This document shows, piece by piece, positions 1-14,400 of a stretch of 64,000 bases of DNA. Source of the DNA: Lingula anatina (Eukaryota > Brachiopoda > Lingulata > Lingulida > Lingulidae); contig NW_019775397.1 in the NCBI RefSeq assembly GCF_001039355.2, positions 21,511 to 85,510 on the forward strand. The letters are read 5' to 3'. The translations under genes and the position numbers were made by a program. The stretch's first letter is position 1. Each line of letters opens with the position of its first letter. Under the pieces are notes generated by a model. The model ran no database searches. It saw nothing but the letters and a program-made list of their open reading frames with translations, and was not told the origin of the DNA.

Positions 1-929
1 CCACCCTGTATCTCCCCCCTCCTGTACCTTATAATCAGAGGCACATTCCCCAGTTTTCTGGCCCACCCTGTATCTCCCCCCTCCTGTACCTTATAATCAG
101 AGGCACATTCCCCAGTTTTCTGGCCCACCCTGTATCTCCCCCCTCCTGTACCTTATAATCAGAGGCACATTCCCCAGTTTTCTGGCCCACCCTGTATCTC
201 CCCCCTCCTGTACCTTATAATCAGAGGCACATTCCCCAGTTTTCTGGCCCACCCTGTATCTCCCCCCTCCTGTACCTTATAATCAGAGGCACATTCCCCA
301 GTTTTCTGGCCCACCCTGTATCTCCCCCCTCCTGTACCTTATAATCAGAGGCACATTCCCCAGTTTTCTGGCCCACCCTGTATCTCCCCCCTCCTGTACC
401 TTATAATCAGAGGCACATTCCCCAGTTTTCTGGCCCACCCTGTATCTCCCCCCTCCTGTACCTTATAATCAGAGGCACATTCCCCAGTTTTCTGGCCCAC
501 CCTGTATCTCCCCCCTCCTGTACCTTATAATCAGAGGCACATTCCCCAGTTTTCTGGCCCACCCTGTATCTCCCCCCTCCTGTACCTTATAATCAGAGGC
601 ACATTCCCCAGTTTTCTGGCCCACCCTGTATCTCCCCCCTCCTGTACCTTATAATCAGAGGCACATTCCCCAGTTTTCTGGCCCACCCTGTATCTCCCCC
701 CTCCTGTACCTTATAATCAGAGGCACATTCCCCAGTTTTCTGGCCCACCCTGTATCTCCCCCCTCCTGTACCTTATAATCAGAGGCACATTCCCCAGTTT
801 TCTGGCCCACCCTGTATCTCCCCCCTCCTGTACCTTATAATCAGAGGCACATTCCCCAGTTTTCTGGCCCACCCTGTATCTCCCCCTCCTGTACCTTATA
901 ATCAGAGGCACATTCCCCAGTTTCCTGGC
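1..929. repeat. 62-bp minisatellite derived from a TRAPPC9 exon/intron boundary
   Basis: Fifteen units begin at 1, 63, 125 and so on to 869 with near-perfect identity; the array continues past the left edge. Read on the minus strand, each unit holds about 35 nt matching the end of the adjacent TRAPPC9 exon (encoding ARKLGNVPLII), then the splice donor AG|GTACAG and about 27 nt of intron. The exon-proximal unit differs slightly: it has one C fewer in the C run, and the exon itself reads TTTCCTGGCGC where the copies read TTTTCTGGCCC. The other visible units look almost identical, which suggests recent amplification or gene conversion. Confidence 0.95.
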
Positions 930-3900
930 GCAGTACACCACCTCATGCAGTACCCGGGACTGAACGATAGGCCATCCCACAGCCTCTCCTGAAATTATGG
1001 GAATATTACAGAATTTTTTTTTCTGGGTACTTTCAACTGTGGCCTAAATGCCACAAAGAGAGAGAATGAAGTTCTTTACATCATGCTTTTTACAAAAATA
1101 TGAGAAATACTTTGTGCTTAAAAGAATTCATATTCAGACAACACTGTAATTCATATAATGGCTTCTCAATGTGTTAGTTACAGTAAGGGAAATCTTTTTC
1201 AGTTCTTCATTACAACAAACACACGTAAACACACACACACAAAGAAACAAACACAAAGAAACACACACACACACACACACACACACAAAGAGAGACAGAA
1301 AATGTACAACAAAAGAAACCACACTGCCAACTGATATAACACCAACCTTGGACCCTCTCTCTGTAGTCCAATGTAATACTGTATCCTTTCAAAGACTGCA
1401 TCAGAAGCTGATGACAGCGTTCCCACGAAGGATTTGGCACGGTCGGAGCGACACTCTGCATGGCAGCAACTCGCTTGAAGAAGGCTGCCTTTCTGTGGAA
1501 ATTGATTTGTTCGTATAGATTGGCCAGGGTACTGTACCGGAGGACCTGGAAGATTTAACAGCATTCAAGTGTCAGAAACTATCTTCAGTTGTCAAAATTC
1601 TCACTTTTTCTAATAAGTTCGCTGTCAAGATTTTGCGCTTTGGACTTTTCAGACAATAACAAATAGGGTATGAGTTTTTACAAATCAAACATACTAAAAA
1701 CCTTGAATTATTACAACTAAATCATTCATGTTGTTCAAATATACTGAATTCAAATACTGTAAAAAAAACACAAAGTAACATATATGTGGAGCTGACTTCA
1801 ACTTCATATTTAAGAGAAAATAATGTTGATAACTAGTTTTTCTGGCTCATATCATTAAAATGCTTTTGAGAAAAGTGGTAAAATAGAAGCCTACAAAGTG
1901 TTGACAAACTTAAAAGATGGCAGAATATATAAAATTTTGGCACAGAAAGCTCCCCTTTTCAAACAACTTTCAACATTGACCTAAAATGTTGACCTTTGAC
2001 CTTGCAACCTTTGACCTTGAACTGACCTTTTCTTCCTCTGACATCTGTAGGTTTATATACACCACATTCTGAAGAAACTCTGAAGCCTGCAGATTTTTCT
2101 ACAAAGACAATAATACTAATTAAGATCAAATTAAAATTGTCTTCTTGTAATACATATCAAAAATATGAAAAATTTCTTATTTCAAGAGAAACCACTGTAC
2201 ACCTTTAAATGTCTTGACATTATTCAGATCTTTAATACAACTTACCATGGCTACAGTTAAAAGGTCTACTACAGCAACTCTTGTTGTCTAGATTACAGTA
2301 CATAAAAATTGTACAACTTTTATATCTTCTAGTATCCCTATCATTTATTAAAATCATTCCATATCAACTCATTATAAGTCAAATTATTCATCTATCACTA
2401 AAAGCTTTTGTTTAATCATGAAAAAGTGGCATCTGTTCATATTTTCAACAACAATTGAATATATAAAATCAAATAATTCTAAAAATTCTGAGATGGTAAA
2501 AATGTAAACTGACCACCTCCATTCATTGGCAATTAGTCTCCATATAATTGTTTCCATTTCCTTCTTTCTCCATAAAACTTGTTTCAATATGCTAAAGTTT
2601 CAATAACCTAAATACAGCAATGTCTATAAAGCAGCCAATTCAAGTGAAAATGTACAATTTCATTCTTTAAGTTTCTTCCAAGAAACCAACATTTCAAAGA
2701 GGTGTTTTTCCCATATAGCTTTCAATATTTAAAACATTTATGAAATTTTCATTTATATCACCCTGCCCAAATAAATACTACACCAAGAAAAGATTAGTAT
2801 GACTTAAAAAATGACTGGTTTATTTCAGCAACCATGCCCTCTGTAGTATTGTCTTTTTCCAGTGCCCAACGCCCTCTACAGTATGTTATTGAAGGCGTGA
2901 GGACAGTGAGTTATCTGAAGTGGCATACAAGCTCCATGGCACAGGATATGTATGAAATGGTATAGGATCCATTGAAGCTGATAAGAATTGAGGAATGGTG
3001 TTTTCTCCATGGCAGCTTAATGCAAAATTGTTTTTAACCAAATGGTGTTGAGGGAATGGCCACTGTAGTGGGAGATGGTAAGGTCTTAGTGGCACTGGAC
3101 GGAAAACTTTGTGGACATCTTCTGTACCATTTGCATAACCAATTAAGGCTGAATGACCATTGGTATTGTCTTGGTGAGTGACTCCATCTATAGTTTTGAC
3201 TGCTGTACCATCTTTGGATGAATCAGTGTTGTATCCTTGTGATCTTGATAATACATCAATTTTTCTCAGCTTTGATCTTCTAGGTAAACTTTGCTCACCA
3301 ATCGAATGTTGAGAGTTACATTTCTCAGACTTGAGTCCATCTGAAAATTTCAGGTGCTCAACTGACTCTGCTGAATCATAAAACAACATTTTTGCTTTGC
3401 CACTTTTCTTGTTAATACCTTTCTCTAACTTTCTTCTGCAACGTGGTCTCCTGGCCCAATATTTTTGTGTACGCTTACTTTGACGCCTTACCATTGTGCC
3501 TTTTGGTGTTTCAGAAAGGCAGTCACCCTTTGAACCCCCTGTCATTTTAATATCTTTTTCAAAAGTGACAGGCATCTTTCTTTTATGTGATTTACAGTTA
3601 TTCAAACCTGTCATAAAACTGTGGGCAATTTCACCAAGATCTGGATCTGGCTTTTCTTGACATTTCCTGCCATCTATTGTACTTTTAACATCATTACTTG
3701 TTCCAGCCTTGATGGGCTTTTCTTGGTTGTGATCATCACCTATGGAGCATTCTTGGCACTTGCAGCGAGCACTCAATGCAAAGTCTCCATTTGTTGTTGT
3801 AGGGTCGGGTATCTCCAGGTCCAACTCCTTTATTGTTCGATTAATAAGTTGGAGCTTATGCAGATCGAAGAAAGTACACAGCCTCTTTTTACACATGCTC

Positions 3901-5441
3901 AGTTTCTTCGAACACGCAATTTCAAATTGTTGGTATATGGTCTGAATATCTTTCCTGTAGAGTTGTGCCTCCTTGAAACATTTTTCGTTTCCTAGAGCTA
4001 CTTGTCGCAACAGCTCTTCATGCAATGCATTTTTCCACGCTATCACGCGCTCATGGACAATCTCGTGGATTGGTTGATAGGCCTCCATATGCAATGCAGG
4101 ATGATGGGAAATAAGTGTGTACGGCACGGAAACTCTCCTGCTGTCATTCTCGATGGTGTCTGCTAGTTTGTCTAGACGAGTCAAGTCCAGTTTGGGTTCA
4201 CAGTTTGGCACTGACAGACATTGGTCAGAGATTACAAAATTTTTTTCATTTGGTGAAAGGTCTTCCAAGACTACGGCTGATGAATCTTCACAAATTTTGA
4301 TATCATTTCTTATTGCCTGCTTGAATTTATCAGCAATAAGGTTGGACACATTTCCATTTTCCCTCAGCTTTGTTGTGTCACACTTCATGAATAAAGAATT
4401 GAAGCAAATGTCTTCTGGCCTTTCTTCTGCCATAGTCAGTTAAAATTCTCTGCTCAAACTAAATATGTGTGTTGGTCCATTCTTAGCAGTAATGTTTTTG
4501 TTTTTAATATCAAATGTCTTGCTTTCACACCATCCCATTCAGATATTGTCTGGTAAAGTTACGTCTATTTTAACCCCAATCTTGAAATAAAGTGCTCCTT
4601 TTCCTCTCTTCAGCTGATGACTTTGAATTTTTACATTCCTGACTTCTGTTACTTTAGAGACTTCAAGGTCAGTAGAACAACTACTAGTATGTGAATGGAC
4701 CAATCAGAGAACATCTATTGACTCTTTTTGACATCTGTTACCTAGGAGACTCCAAGGTGATGATAAGTACTAGGCAAATGGACCAATCAAAGATCACCTT
4801 TTAGATCTTTTTGACATCTGTTACCTGGGAGACTCCAAGGTGATGAGAATAACACTAAACAAATAGACTAATCAGAGAACACCTATTGGCTCTTTTTGAC
4901 ATCTGTTACCTAGGAGACTCCATGGTGATAGGGAGTACAAAGCACATGGGCCAATGAGAGAATGCAAGCTTCATGCTCAGTCAGCTGAGGCAGAGTGCAC
5001 AGTCAACCTCACCATCAATGGAAACTGATTTCTGTTCTCTCATTCATTTTCATGACATAATACAGGGCATAGCTCAATCTGAACACTTATCACTATAAGT
5101 GGTTATTCTTGAGTTAGTCCAGGTAGTGTTACATGACAGGCTTTAGATTTACTGTTACTATTTGGTCCAAACTTTTTGACCAAAAATTTCCAATAATTTT
5201 ACCCTAAGATAAATCAATCATAGTCTGCTTGATTTAAATATTGTCACTGGTTTTTAGAAACTGGCATCTTATACCAATATTTAGTCTAAATTAGAAGAAT
5301 ACTGTGGACTTTGTTTAAACTAAACTTATCTAGATCAAAATGTTCTGTCTTGATGCCCAGACCATATTTCAGTGTGGTTCTTTTCTGAACCCACTCCAAT
5401 AGAACTAAACAACTGTTTAGTCAGTATTGGATAGCCTGTGA

Positions 5442-5490
<49 letters not shown>

Positions 5491-8400
5491 GGGGGTGTGT
5501 GCACAAACACGAGTGCATGTGTGTGTGATGATAACTGATACATGGACGAGTGTGCATTTGAGCATGCATGAATGCGTGCATGGATACATGCAAACCTGTA
5601 TTTGCGTGTGTGTTCACGTACCCCTTGCATGATCAGCACTCTGCAGGCTTTAATACTGGCTTCCATCTCAACAATACCCACATTCTTGAACTGAAATGTG
5701 GAGAGGTTAATAATGATGTTACTATTTACAGATCTAGAGAGAAGAAATGTCCATCTTTCCATATGACTAAACTGGAGGTAGCTGAGAAGATAAAACACAG
5801 CCAGATTAAGTTATTGGTAACAAGTACACAAGAACTGTTAATTTTTGGACCTTTAAATTTGTAAAGCTAAAAAAAATTTTTTTTTTGAAAATGTCAGCAA
5901 TCCCACTCCCTTTCACCAACATAGTGTACCTTATTTAATTATGCTTAGGAAATAACAAGCTATGAACCTTTTTTAGAGCTCTTTTAAGTTAAAATTCAAA
6001 AATTAAACGAAACTTACCTGTAAGTTGAAGTTTGATGAGAATTCTACTTATCAGCTGACGAAATGGAGAGATTACATGAGATGCGCACGCATATCTACCC
6101 AGAATGCAAAATTTAAAGCTTGTTTATTGGTACAAGGGAAAAAGAAATGGAGAGATTTGGGAGGGCTAGAGGTGGGCATGTAATCTCTCCATTTCGTCAG
6201 CTGATAAGTAGAATTCTCATCAAACTTCAACTTACAGGTAAGTTTCGTTTAATTTTTGAATTCTACCATCAGCTGACTCCCATTCCAAGATTACATGAGG
6301 GTTTAAAGTTGTACCAATAAACACCAATTCCACAACTGAGGAGTAGTACAACAGTAGTACCCTGCTTGAAATGAATTGGAAAAAATCAATAAGCCGATAA
6401 CTCACAAATTAAATATATTAACTTTAATAATAACTTTTAACAAATGAACCTTTTTAACAACATGAACTGTTTAACTACATAATAAACTTGCTCCTTAAAC
6501 TGAGGGAGCCAACTTTAAATTTGAACACGTTAACCCTAATTTGAAGTGTATGTACCAAACATTTATACAGTACTAAGAAAGTCCTTTCTTTAACACAATC
6601 TAGGCCACAATTACACATTTGCCATGTCATTATTTTTCTGCCCTGAAACCATTACTTTGTTTTATTCAAAATTTTTGAACCAAATAATCCACTTTTATCA
6701 ATTTTCTTCTCATAGTAACGAGCAAACGTATCCTTTTTGCTCCAACCTGCCGTATCTAAGATCGTCTGCAAAGGTACATTTGCTGCTTTTGCAGCCGAAG
6801 TAGCTGCAGCTCGCACACTGTGTGGTGTAAATACACAAGTATCAATACCAGCCATTTTTAGGACACACTTCACCCACCTCGACAACGTATCCCTTGAGAC
6901 TGGTTTGTGTGGTTTCATGTAGCTGATGAATAGTGCAGTGTACTTGTCTCTGAGTGGACATGTACGCTTTAAGTACTCCGTCAATGTTACACATATGCAC
7001 AATCTGCGATCCGGAGCATATGCTGGCACTGTGATTTGTGTTTGGTGATACCCTGGACGAGAGGTTTTCAAAAGATCGCCAAAAGAAACTTTCACCCGAT
7101 GCTTATTAAGATCAATGTTCCTTGTATCCATAAGATGAAGGGACTGCCCCCTCTGACCTGCCAAAAGTCCAAATAACATAACCACTTTCAGTGTCAACTG
7201 TTTTAGAGACAAATTCTTTACTGGTGACCATGCTCTCAAAAAATTCAAAACAACAGTGGCATCCCAAATAACCTTAGTTTTAGGAATAGGTGGTTTAAGA
7301 TTGAAGATACCTTTCATGAATCTGCAAATCAGCGGGTGTTCTCCCAAAGGTGAATCCCCGATGGTAAGAAAAGCTGACAAGGTGCTCCTGGCAGTGTTCA
7401 GTGCAGAATACTGCAAACCCCTCTCTGACAACTCAGTGAGAAATTCTACAGCAGATTTTACAGAGGCATGAAAGGGATTCCAATCCCTCTGACTACAAAA
7501 GGAAAACCACTGTTTGAAGTAACAGTTATACTGTTTTTTGGTGCCATCACGCCATGAGGCCTCGATAATCCGCTGAGCTGTCTCTGAAAGTTCTGCTGTG
7601 CCTGGCGTCTGCCAGAAACAAGTGCTGCTGCAAGCCTGATCTTGGGAAGGTGATCTTGGGCATTCAAGAGAGGGTGATGAATGACCGATACTGACCTGTC
7701 CCTGTGAAAGAGAGAAACAGGAAAATCAATAAGCATTGAACCAAGCAAGGAATACCAGTGCTGAGTAGGCCATAAGGGAAAAATAATAATACCTGTCACA
7801 CCTTCCACTTTCATTTTTTGTAAAACTTTGCCCATCATGCAAAAAGGTGGGAAGGCATAAACAAATTTATGGGCCCAAGAAACTGTAAATGCATCCACCT
7901 CCATACAATCTGGATCTGGTTTCCATGAGTAGTAAACTTTCACTTTATTGTTAATTCTTGATGCAAACAAATCAATCTCAGGTTTGCCCCAAAGTCTGCA
8001 GATTTTTAGAAAAATATTTCTATCCAGCTCCCACTCACCATTGTCATGGTATGTTCTACTCTCTGCATCTGCCTCGATGTTTTGAGCTCCTGGCAGGTAA
8101 GCTGCTGTAACAAAAAGAGACCTGTTAATGCACCATAGCCACAATTCTCTAGCTACCTCATTACAATGATCTTTCTTGCCTCCCATATTGTTAATATAGA
8201 CTACTGCAGTGGTGTTATCAATTCTAATGAGTATGTGTCTGTTAGTAAATTGTGAACAGAAAGCTTTTATGGTAAAGTAAGCTGCCTTGAGTTCAAGTTC
8301 ATTAATATGCTTTTTCTGCTCCTCCACCGTCCAATTCCCACCAGTGGACTGTCCATGACAGGTACCACCCCAGCCCACTGTAGAAGCATCAGAGGTCAAG

Positions 8401-11400
8401 ACCACATCAGGGGTGGACCTCCTAATGGGAGCTGAGGCAGTAGTGATGTTATCCCTCCACCAACCAAGATCTATCATACATCTTTGAGGGAGAACAACCC
8501 TGGCATTGTAGTTCCCTGCGTGCTGTTGCAATACCAGTGATTTAAAATTATCACACCTACGATAATAAAGTTTCCCAAATTCAACTGCCTGGAAACTAGC
8601 CACCATTAGTCCAATAACCTCTGCTAATGCACGTATAGTGACTCTACCATTATCATCTATAATCTTAGAGATACGTGTGATCATTTTTTGAATTCTATCT
8701 GGGGTCAAGGTAACATTCATTAGGACTGAATTAATAATAAAGCCTAAGAAAGTTCTTTGTTGTGCTGGTTTAAATCGTGACTTGACTGGGTGAGTAACCC
8801 AGCCAGACTTCTCAGAATATTCAAAAGTGATCATAACATTCTCTTCACATTCTTCCTTGTCACCAACCAAAAACGAGTCATCAATATATGAAGAGCAAAG
8901 AAAACCTTTCTTTCTAAGTTCAGCAAACATAACCTTTGTGATTTTAGTAAAGATTCTTGGAGCAGAGGCTAGACCGTTAGGCAGACAAGTGAACTGATAG
9001 AGGTTTGAATTCCAAACAAATCTCAAGTACTTTCGATCTTCATTTCTTATGGGCACTGAGAAATAAGCATCCTTCCAATCAATCGATGCCATGTAGCAAT
9101 TAGGGAAAATTAAATCTAAAGCTGTCTGAAAAGTATCCATCTTGAAATGATGATACTGAATAAATTTGTTCAACTCTGTCAGATCTAGAATGACTCTGAT
9201 ACCACCATCTTTTTTGTCCCTGGTAAATATATTTGATATGAACTCACCCGAAGAATGTTGGGCGGGTTGAATAATGCTTTTGCTCAACATAATTTGAATT
9301 TGCTGGTCAATAAGCCTGGATTTAGTTTCATCAAATCTGTAAGGCTTAGGGACAGCTTGCTGCACTGGCATATCATTGAATTCTAATGCCACCCCTTTAA
9401 TACATGAAAGGATATGAGCATCAGAAGTCATTGTTCTCCAGAAGTCAAAATATTCCCTCAACCGACCAGCTTTGAAGTTATTCACTGCCTCTAAAGATCT
9501 AGCCTCTGCTAATCTCATAAATTCATCAAATTTACTTACAATTTCTATTTCTTTTGCTGATTTTTGTCCTTTCTGCCTTGGTTTTGGCTTCCTGTTTTGT
9601 AAGTTTGCTTTTTGTAATTGTACGTGCTGTAGGGACCCTGTTGGTAGTGGGGGCGCTGCTGCTGGGTCCACCCCGCGGCACCCCACCTGCCTTCCCCCGA
9701 CATCTGTCTAGGGTAGTAAAGCCTGCTATAACCCTGGAAACCACGGCCACGTGCCTGTTGCTGTAATGAGCCAAAAGCATGCGAAGGGTTCTTAGCAAAA
9801 CTGGAACGAATTTTCTTAGGTCCCCCAAGACCCAATTTTTCGCCTTCAGCCAATTCTTTAAGATTTTTCTGCAACTCTGTACCAAATAGGAGACTAGACT
9901 CGTCCTTGACCTTAGAAGCCACTCTCTGCGCTCTGGGTGGTAAGTCCTTTTTAATAGAATTTCTGCGATGCAAATTCAGTTCATGCACAGCACTGCCCAT
10001 CAGTGCCAGAGAGTCCATACAACCACGTATGGCACGGGGTATATCAGCATTTTTCCCCTCGGCTCTTGCTTGATAGAGTTGATCTACAACCTGTACAATG
10101 GGCAAGACGCTCTTCACCATCCTTGCCCCAATTTTGCTCACTGCAATGTCAGTAATGCGGGCTGAGGTGTTCATAACATCCCAAATTTCTTGATTCACAC
10201 GGGCGTTGCAGATATTGGGACAATTCTCAGGTCTCAGACATTTTTCTGACAACGCTTTCACTTTTTCATCTGACATGGGAGATGTAAACATATTGTTAAT
10301 AAGCTCCCCGAACTTTGCCTGAATAGCAGGCCCCACTTCTTCATCAGGGGCAAGGAATTCCTTCTCTAACTCAGCTAACAGTTCATCCTCCTGCTGCTGA
10401 ATATCCCCTTCATCATCAGGGTCAAGCAATTTATCAAGTTGCATGTCTATATCATAATTTTCACCTGCCTCCGTATGATCTCCAAATTCATCAAATGGCG
10501 CATTGGAAAATTCGCTATCAATGCGACTTCTCTTAGCCATGGAGTTGGAATCAAAACAGAGAGCACTTTCAGCGCCTCTCTTCATTGCAGGTGCTGTAAA
10601 ACACGCCTCATCATCATCATCATCATGCGTTGCATTGGTAGCCGACGTGCGTGACGCCGACGAACAGGACAAAGCGTTATCTGCTACTGCACTTTTCCCA
10701 TCTTTACTTGCCGACATTTTGTCAGTTTTTGGATTGTTTGGCGCTACACGAGCGGCCGAGGCCTTTTTGGCTTTAGCTTTAGCTTTTTCGGCATCGGACT
10801 GAAACACAGTCTCCGCTAAATTAAATTGCTTGTTGCTCATTTTTTCCATGACAAAGAAAAAACTACTTCCACGTGACTCAGCCAGAACTTGGAGTCGAAG
10901 AACGAGATTAACTTCCCGCGCACGAGAGCCTCAAAATTAAGAGACACAGTTTCGGCATAAATTGCAAATGCTAACCGCATCAGTAAGGCAATGTCCTTCG
11001 CCGCAGAAAAGGACCATATGATAGGAAATTAATAAGAAAAAACGCGATTTTGCATCAGCAAAAATCGTTCGCTGCTCTGGGTAACCATTATGCAGCGCTA
11101 ATTGCATTCTGGGTAGATATGCGTGCGCATCTCATGTAATCTTGGAATGGGAGTCAGCTGATGGTAGAACTTCAACTTTTTACCATCATTAGTGAAAATT
11201 TACCAGTCTCCATAATAAGAGTGACAAAAACTAGAATCTCATTTTTTATATTATTTTCATTATTTTTCTTTTTTTTTTGATAACTCAAGCAATCAATTCT
11301 TAATACTCATACTATACCTTGCTGTAGTGCATAATCGCCTCCTTGTATTTTTCAATGATATCATCCCCCATAAGACAGTTTTTGATTCTCACTCTGGCAA

Positions 11401-14400
11401 GGTCAAGGCCATTCTGATTACGATTCTGTTGGGCGCCTGGCACATTAAAAGTATGGTACTCAGTAATTAGGTCTTTACAAGTATACGTGTTATAAGTAAC
11501 CAATTATTTTCTTGGTATCAAAAAATAGTTCTAAATCAATGTGCCCCACTCTCATCAACTTACTATAACAATTTCTCTTATATTGAAAATGTATTCTTTG
11601 ATGATTAGATCCTTTCCTTTTTGAAATCCTGTTTTATGTAGATCCCATCCAGACTTGTTCACAACTGGTTGGTTGATTTTTGCTCACTGACATTATGGTG
11701 TTATATGAAGCAACCAGTATCATGTCAAAACCATTTGCAAGTTTTCAAAAGTAAGAATCCAAAGTTCAACACTTATCATTTTTTGCAGGTTAATAGTTAT
11801 TTTTCAATTTAACAATTTACAGAATTCCAATAAAACTAATTTTTTTCACTTACTACTTCTTTGTTTTGCCTCCTGCATCATAGAGCTGCCCCTCTTAGTG
11901 GACCAGGAATAATTCCTCTGAAAACTTTGTCTCTCCTCTCTGGGGTACATGATGATCACTGAGGCAGAACACAGGCCCTCATAGGCAGCTATGATGAAAT
12001 ATTTAATTATTTTACTATAAAATTATGAAGATTACAAGAGATTATGTGTATACCAGAGTACATGATGATGATTGAGGCAGAACACAGGCCCTTATAGGCA
12101 GCTTTGATAGAATGTTTTAATATAGATTCATGAATATTACTGAACATTAAGTTCAGAGCAGAGTACATCATTTAAAATACACCTAACCCTCATATGCAGC
12201 TTCAACAAAACATTTTAATAGATTTATGAAGATCATGAGACATTTGGATGCATAAATGCTGCAGAGCATAGATCTACATTTAAGCAGTTATTATAATGAA
12301 TCTTTCAACTATAGATTTAAGAAGACTATGGCAGTATTCCCAGAGCTTTTAGATCGATCTATCCCTGCAGGGAGTCTCACTAGATTACTGTTAGATAATC
12401 CGGCTTAAATGTCGGTCCCGCCTACTACAAGCTGTAAGGGGGTAATTAACTTTCCTGTCCGCTCAGCTGACAGCTATTTAGCGTGAACCCCCAGGGAGTT
12501 AGTTCGATCTAAAGTAGATTGATCTAATATCTGGGAATGGGGTATAAGAGACATTCAGTTGAGTTAAATGCATCATTACATCACATATTCCCAAACCAGC
12601 TCACCTGCCAGCCACAGCCAGTCATTGGCAGACTTGAGGATGTCCAGGGCAGTGCTGTAGTGGAGGATGGCCTCCCCGGGGACACCCGCCAACAGACACA
12701 GATCACCCAGGTGCTTCCTCAGCCGTCCCTGACACCGTTTACGATACACCCTGGAAACCAAATGCTGCATTTGAACATTGGGCACTTTTAAATGGGGAAA
12801 ATTTTGACATACACATGGTCCTCTGATGACCAGAGAAAGTTATATTTATTAATTTCTAAAATCTGCAAGTTAATTAGTTCTCCTTTGTGGTTATTTGTGT
12901 GTTACGGACATACAGTAGACTCAACAATAACACTTATAAGTTTCATCTGGTACCAAATGGAAAAAAAATCTACTCCACATCATTAATCATAGATAATCAA
13001 AAATATTCAAGTAAAAAGATGTCGAGTTCTTCCAAGTCTACTGCACTAAATTATATTAATATATCAGCTGACCAAATGACCAATGTAATTGCATTTAACA
13101 TCCAGAACCATTATATTAATAATTGTATTTCTAAGTCACTAGTCAAAAGTGTTACAACTATCTGTTATCATATAGTAGGTGTCTGGCAGAACATTTTTCG
13201 TCTCCAAAACCATTAAATTCTAAACTAATTCCAGTCCTCAGTCGGTTTAGGGTGTTAACTATGCCCCTTGTCACATTTAACAGCACAGTTTTTTCTGTAT
13301 CTCGCCATTCTGAGAGAGAGTCAACTCGGATATTACACAACAGGGTCATATTAACAGAACCCTGTCCCACTTCCAGACATGGCCAGTTAAGTGCATTAAT
13401 TATACTTACCCAGTTTTTGGCTCATTCAGAGCAAGTTGACCTGCGGACGAATGGATCTGCGGATCGAATATATCTGACCACTGAAAGTTTACCGCATAAT
13501 CCTCTAATAGGCACTTTCCAGATTTCCCACAGGGAATTATGCAGTAAGCTTTCAAGTGGGTCAGCCATGTTTGATCTGCAGATCAACTAGTCTGCGGATC
13601 AACTTGGGTTGTGAATGCAACCATTAAAAACATGTTATTACAGCAAGTCAACTTGGAGCAATAAAGAAAACTGTTCTGTTTCATGTGAGAGGAGCATAAT
13701 ATTATATGTATCTTCTTGTAAAATAGACCCCTGTTACTATTTTGCTAGGCTGATTACTGGAGTATGCCAAAATGCACTAAGCCAACCAGTATGCTATTTG
13801 TTATATGCTTTTATGCATATTTCAATAGCAATATTGACAAAAAGCGTAGCAATAACCAGGTGAGTTATGTGTCTGAATATCAGATTGACCTGTGTTGTCT
13901 AAAATAAATAACATTGCAATGCATTGCTTTGCCATTTTGCAATATAGGCCAATGAACAGAATGTGCAGAACAAATATCAGGAATATTTGTGCTATGTGCT
14001 GCCCTATATGTAAATAGTGAATTGTGGTCTTATGCTATTTTAAACATACAAAATGAAAAAAATAAAGTTATAGGGTCCTTTTCACACTGCCAGCACACTT
14101 AATGGGACCAGTCTACTTTGAGATATTAATAAGTCATACACCCCATTCTCATAGATTAGATCGACTTACATTGGATCGACCTAACTCCCTGGGGGTTCAC
14201 GCTAAATAGCTGTCAGCCGGGCGGACACGAAAGTTAATTACCCCTTAAAGCTTGTAGTAGGCGGGGACGGACACTTAAGGGGGATTATCTGACAGTAATC
14301 TAGTGAGACTCCCCGCGGTGATAGATCGATCTAAAAGTTGTGAGAACAGAGCCATTGACAACCAATTCTAATTTAACAAAATTAATAAGAAAACAGCAAA

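Larger units (their letters stand above)
6025..11172 (-). mobile_element. DIRS-type tyrosine-recombinase retrotransposon, apparently intact
   Basis: Inverted terminal repeats (left about 6030-6113, right about 11101-11168) share GCATTCTGGGTAGATATGCG on opposite strands. An internal complementary region sits next to the left end: 6181-6238 is the inverse of the outer left end, and 6256-6298 is the inverse of the outer right end, the circle-junction layout of DIRS1 elements. Three long frames (gag-like, RT/RNase H, tyrosine recombinase) run on the minus strand without internal stops. The element lies in a TRAPPC9 intron in the gene's own orientation. Confidence 0.93.

Noticed and set aside
1-929. 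CRISPR-like regular array
   Set aside because: Units are contiguous copies of one 62-bp sequence with no distinct spacers, and they derive from a neighbouring animal exon.
1171-1564. Overlapping frames through the CA repeat
   Set aside because: They arise from dinucleotide runs; the real coding part here is TRAPPC9 exon 1545-1347 in one minus-strand frame.
3621-3995. 124-codon plus-strand frame
   Set aside because: It is antisense to the 515-codon nested gene, which has better composition and a promoter-like upstream region.
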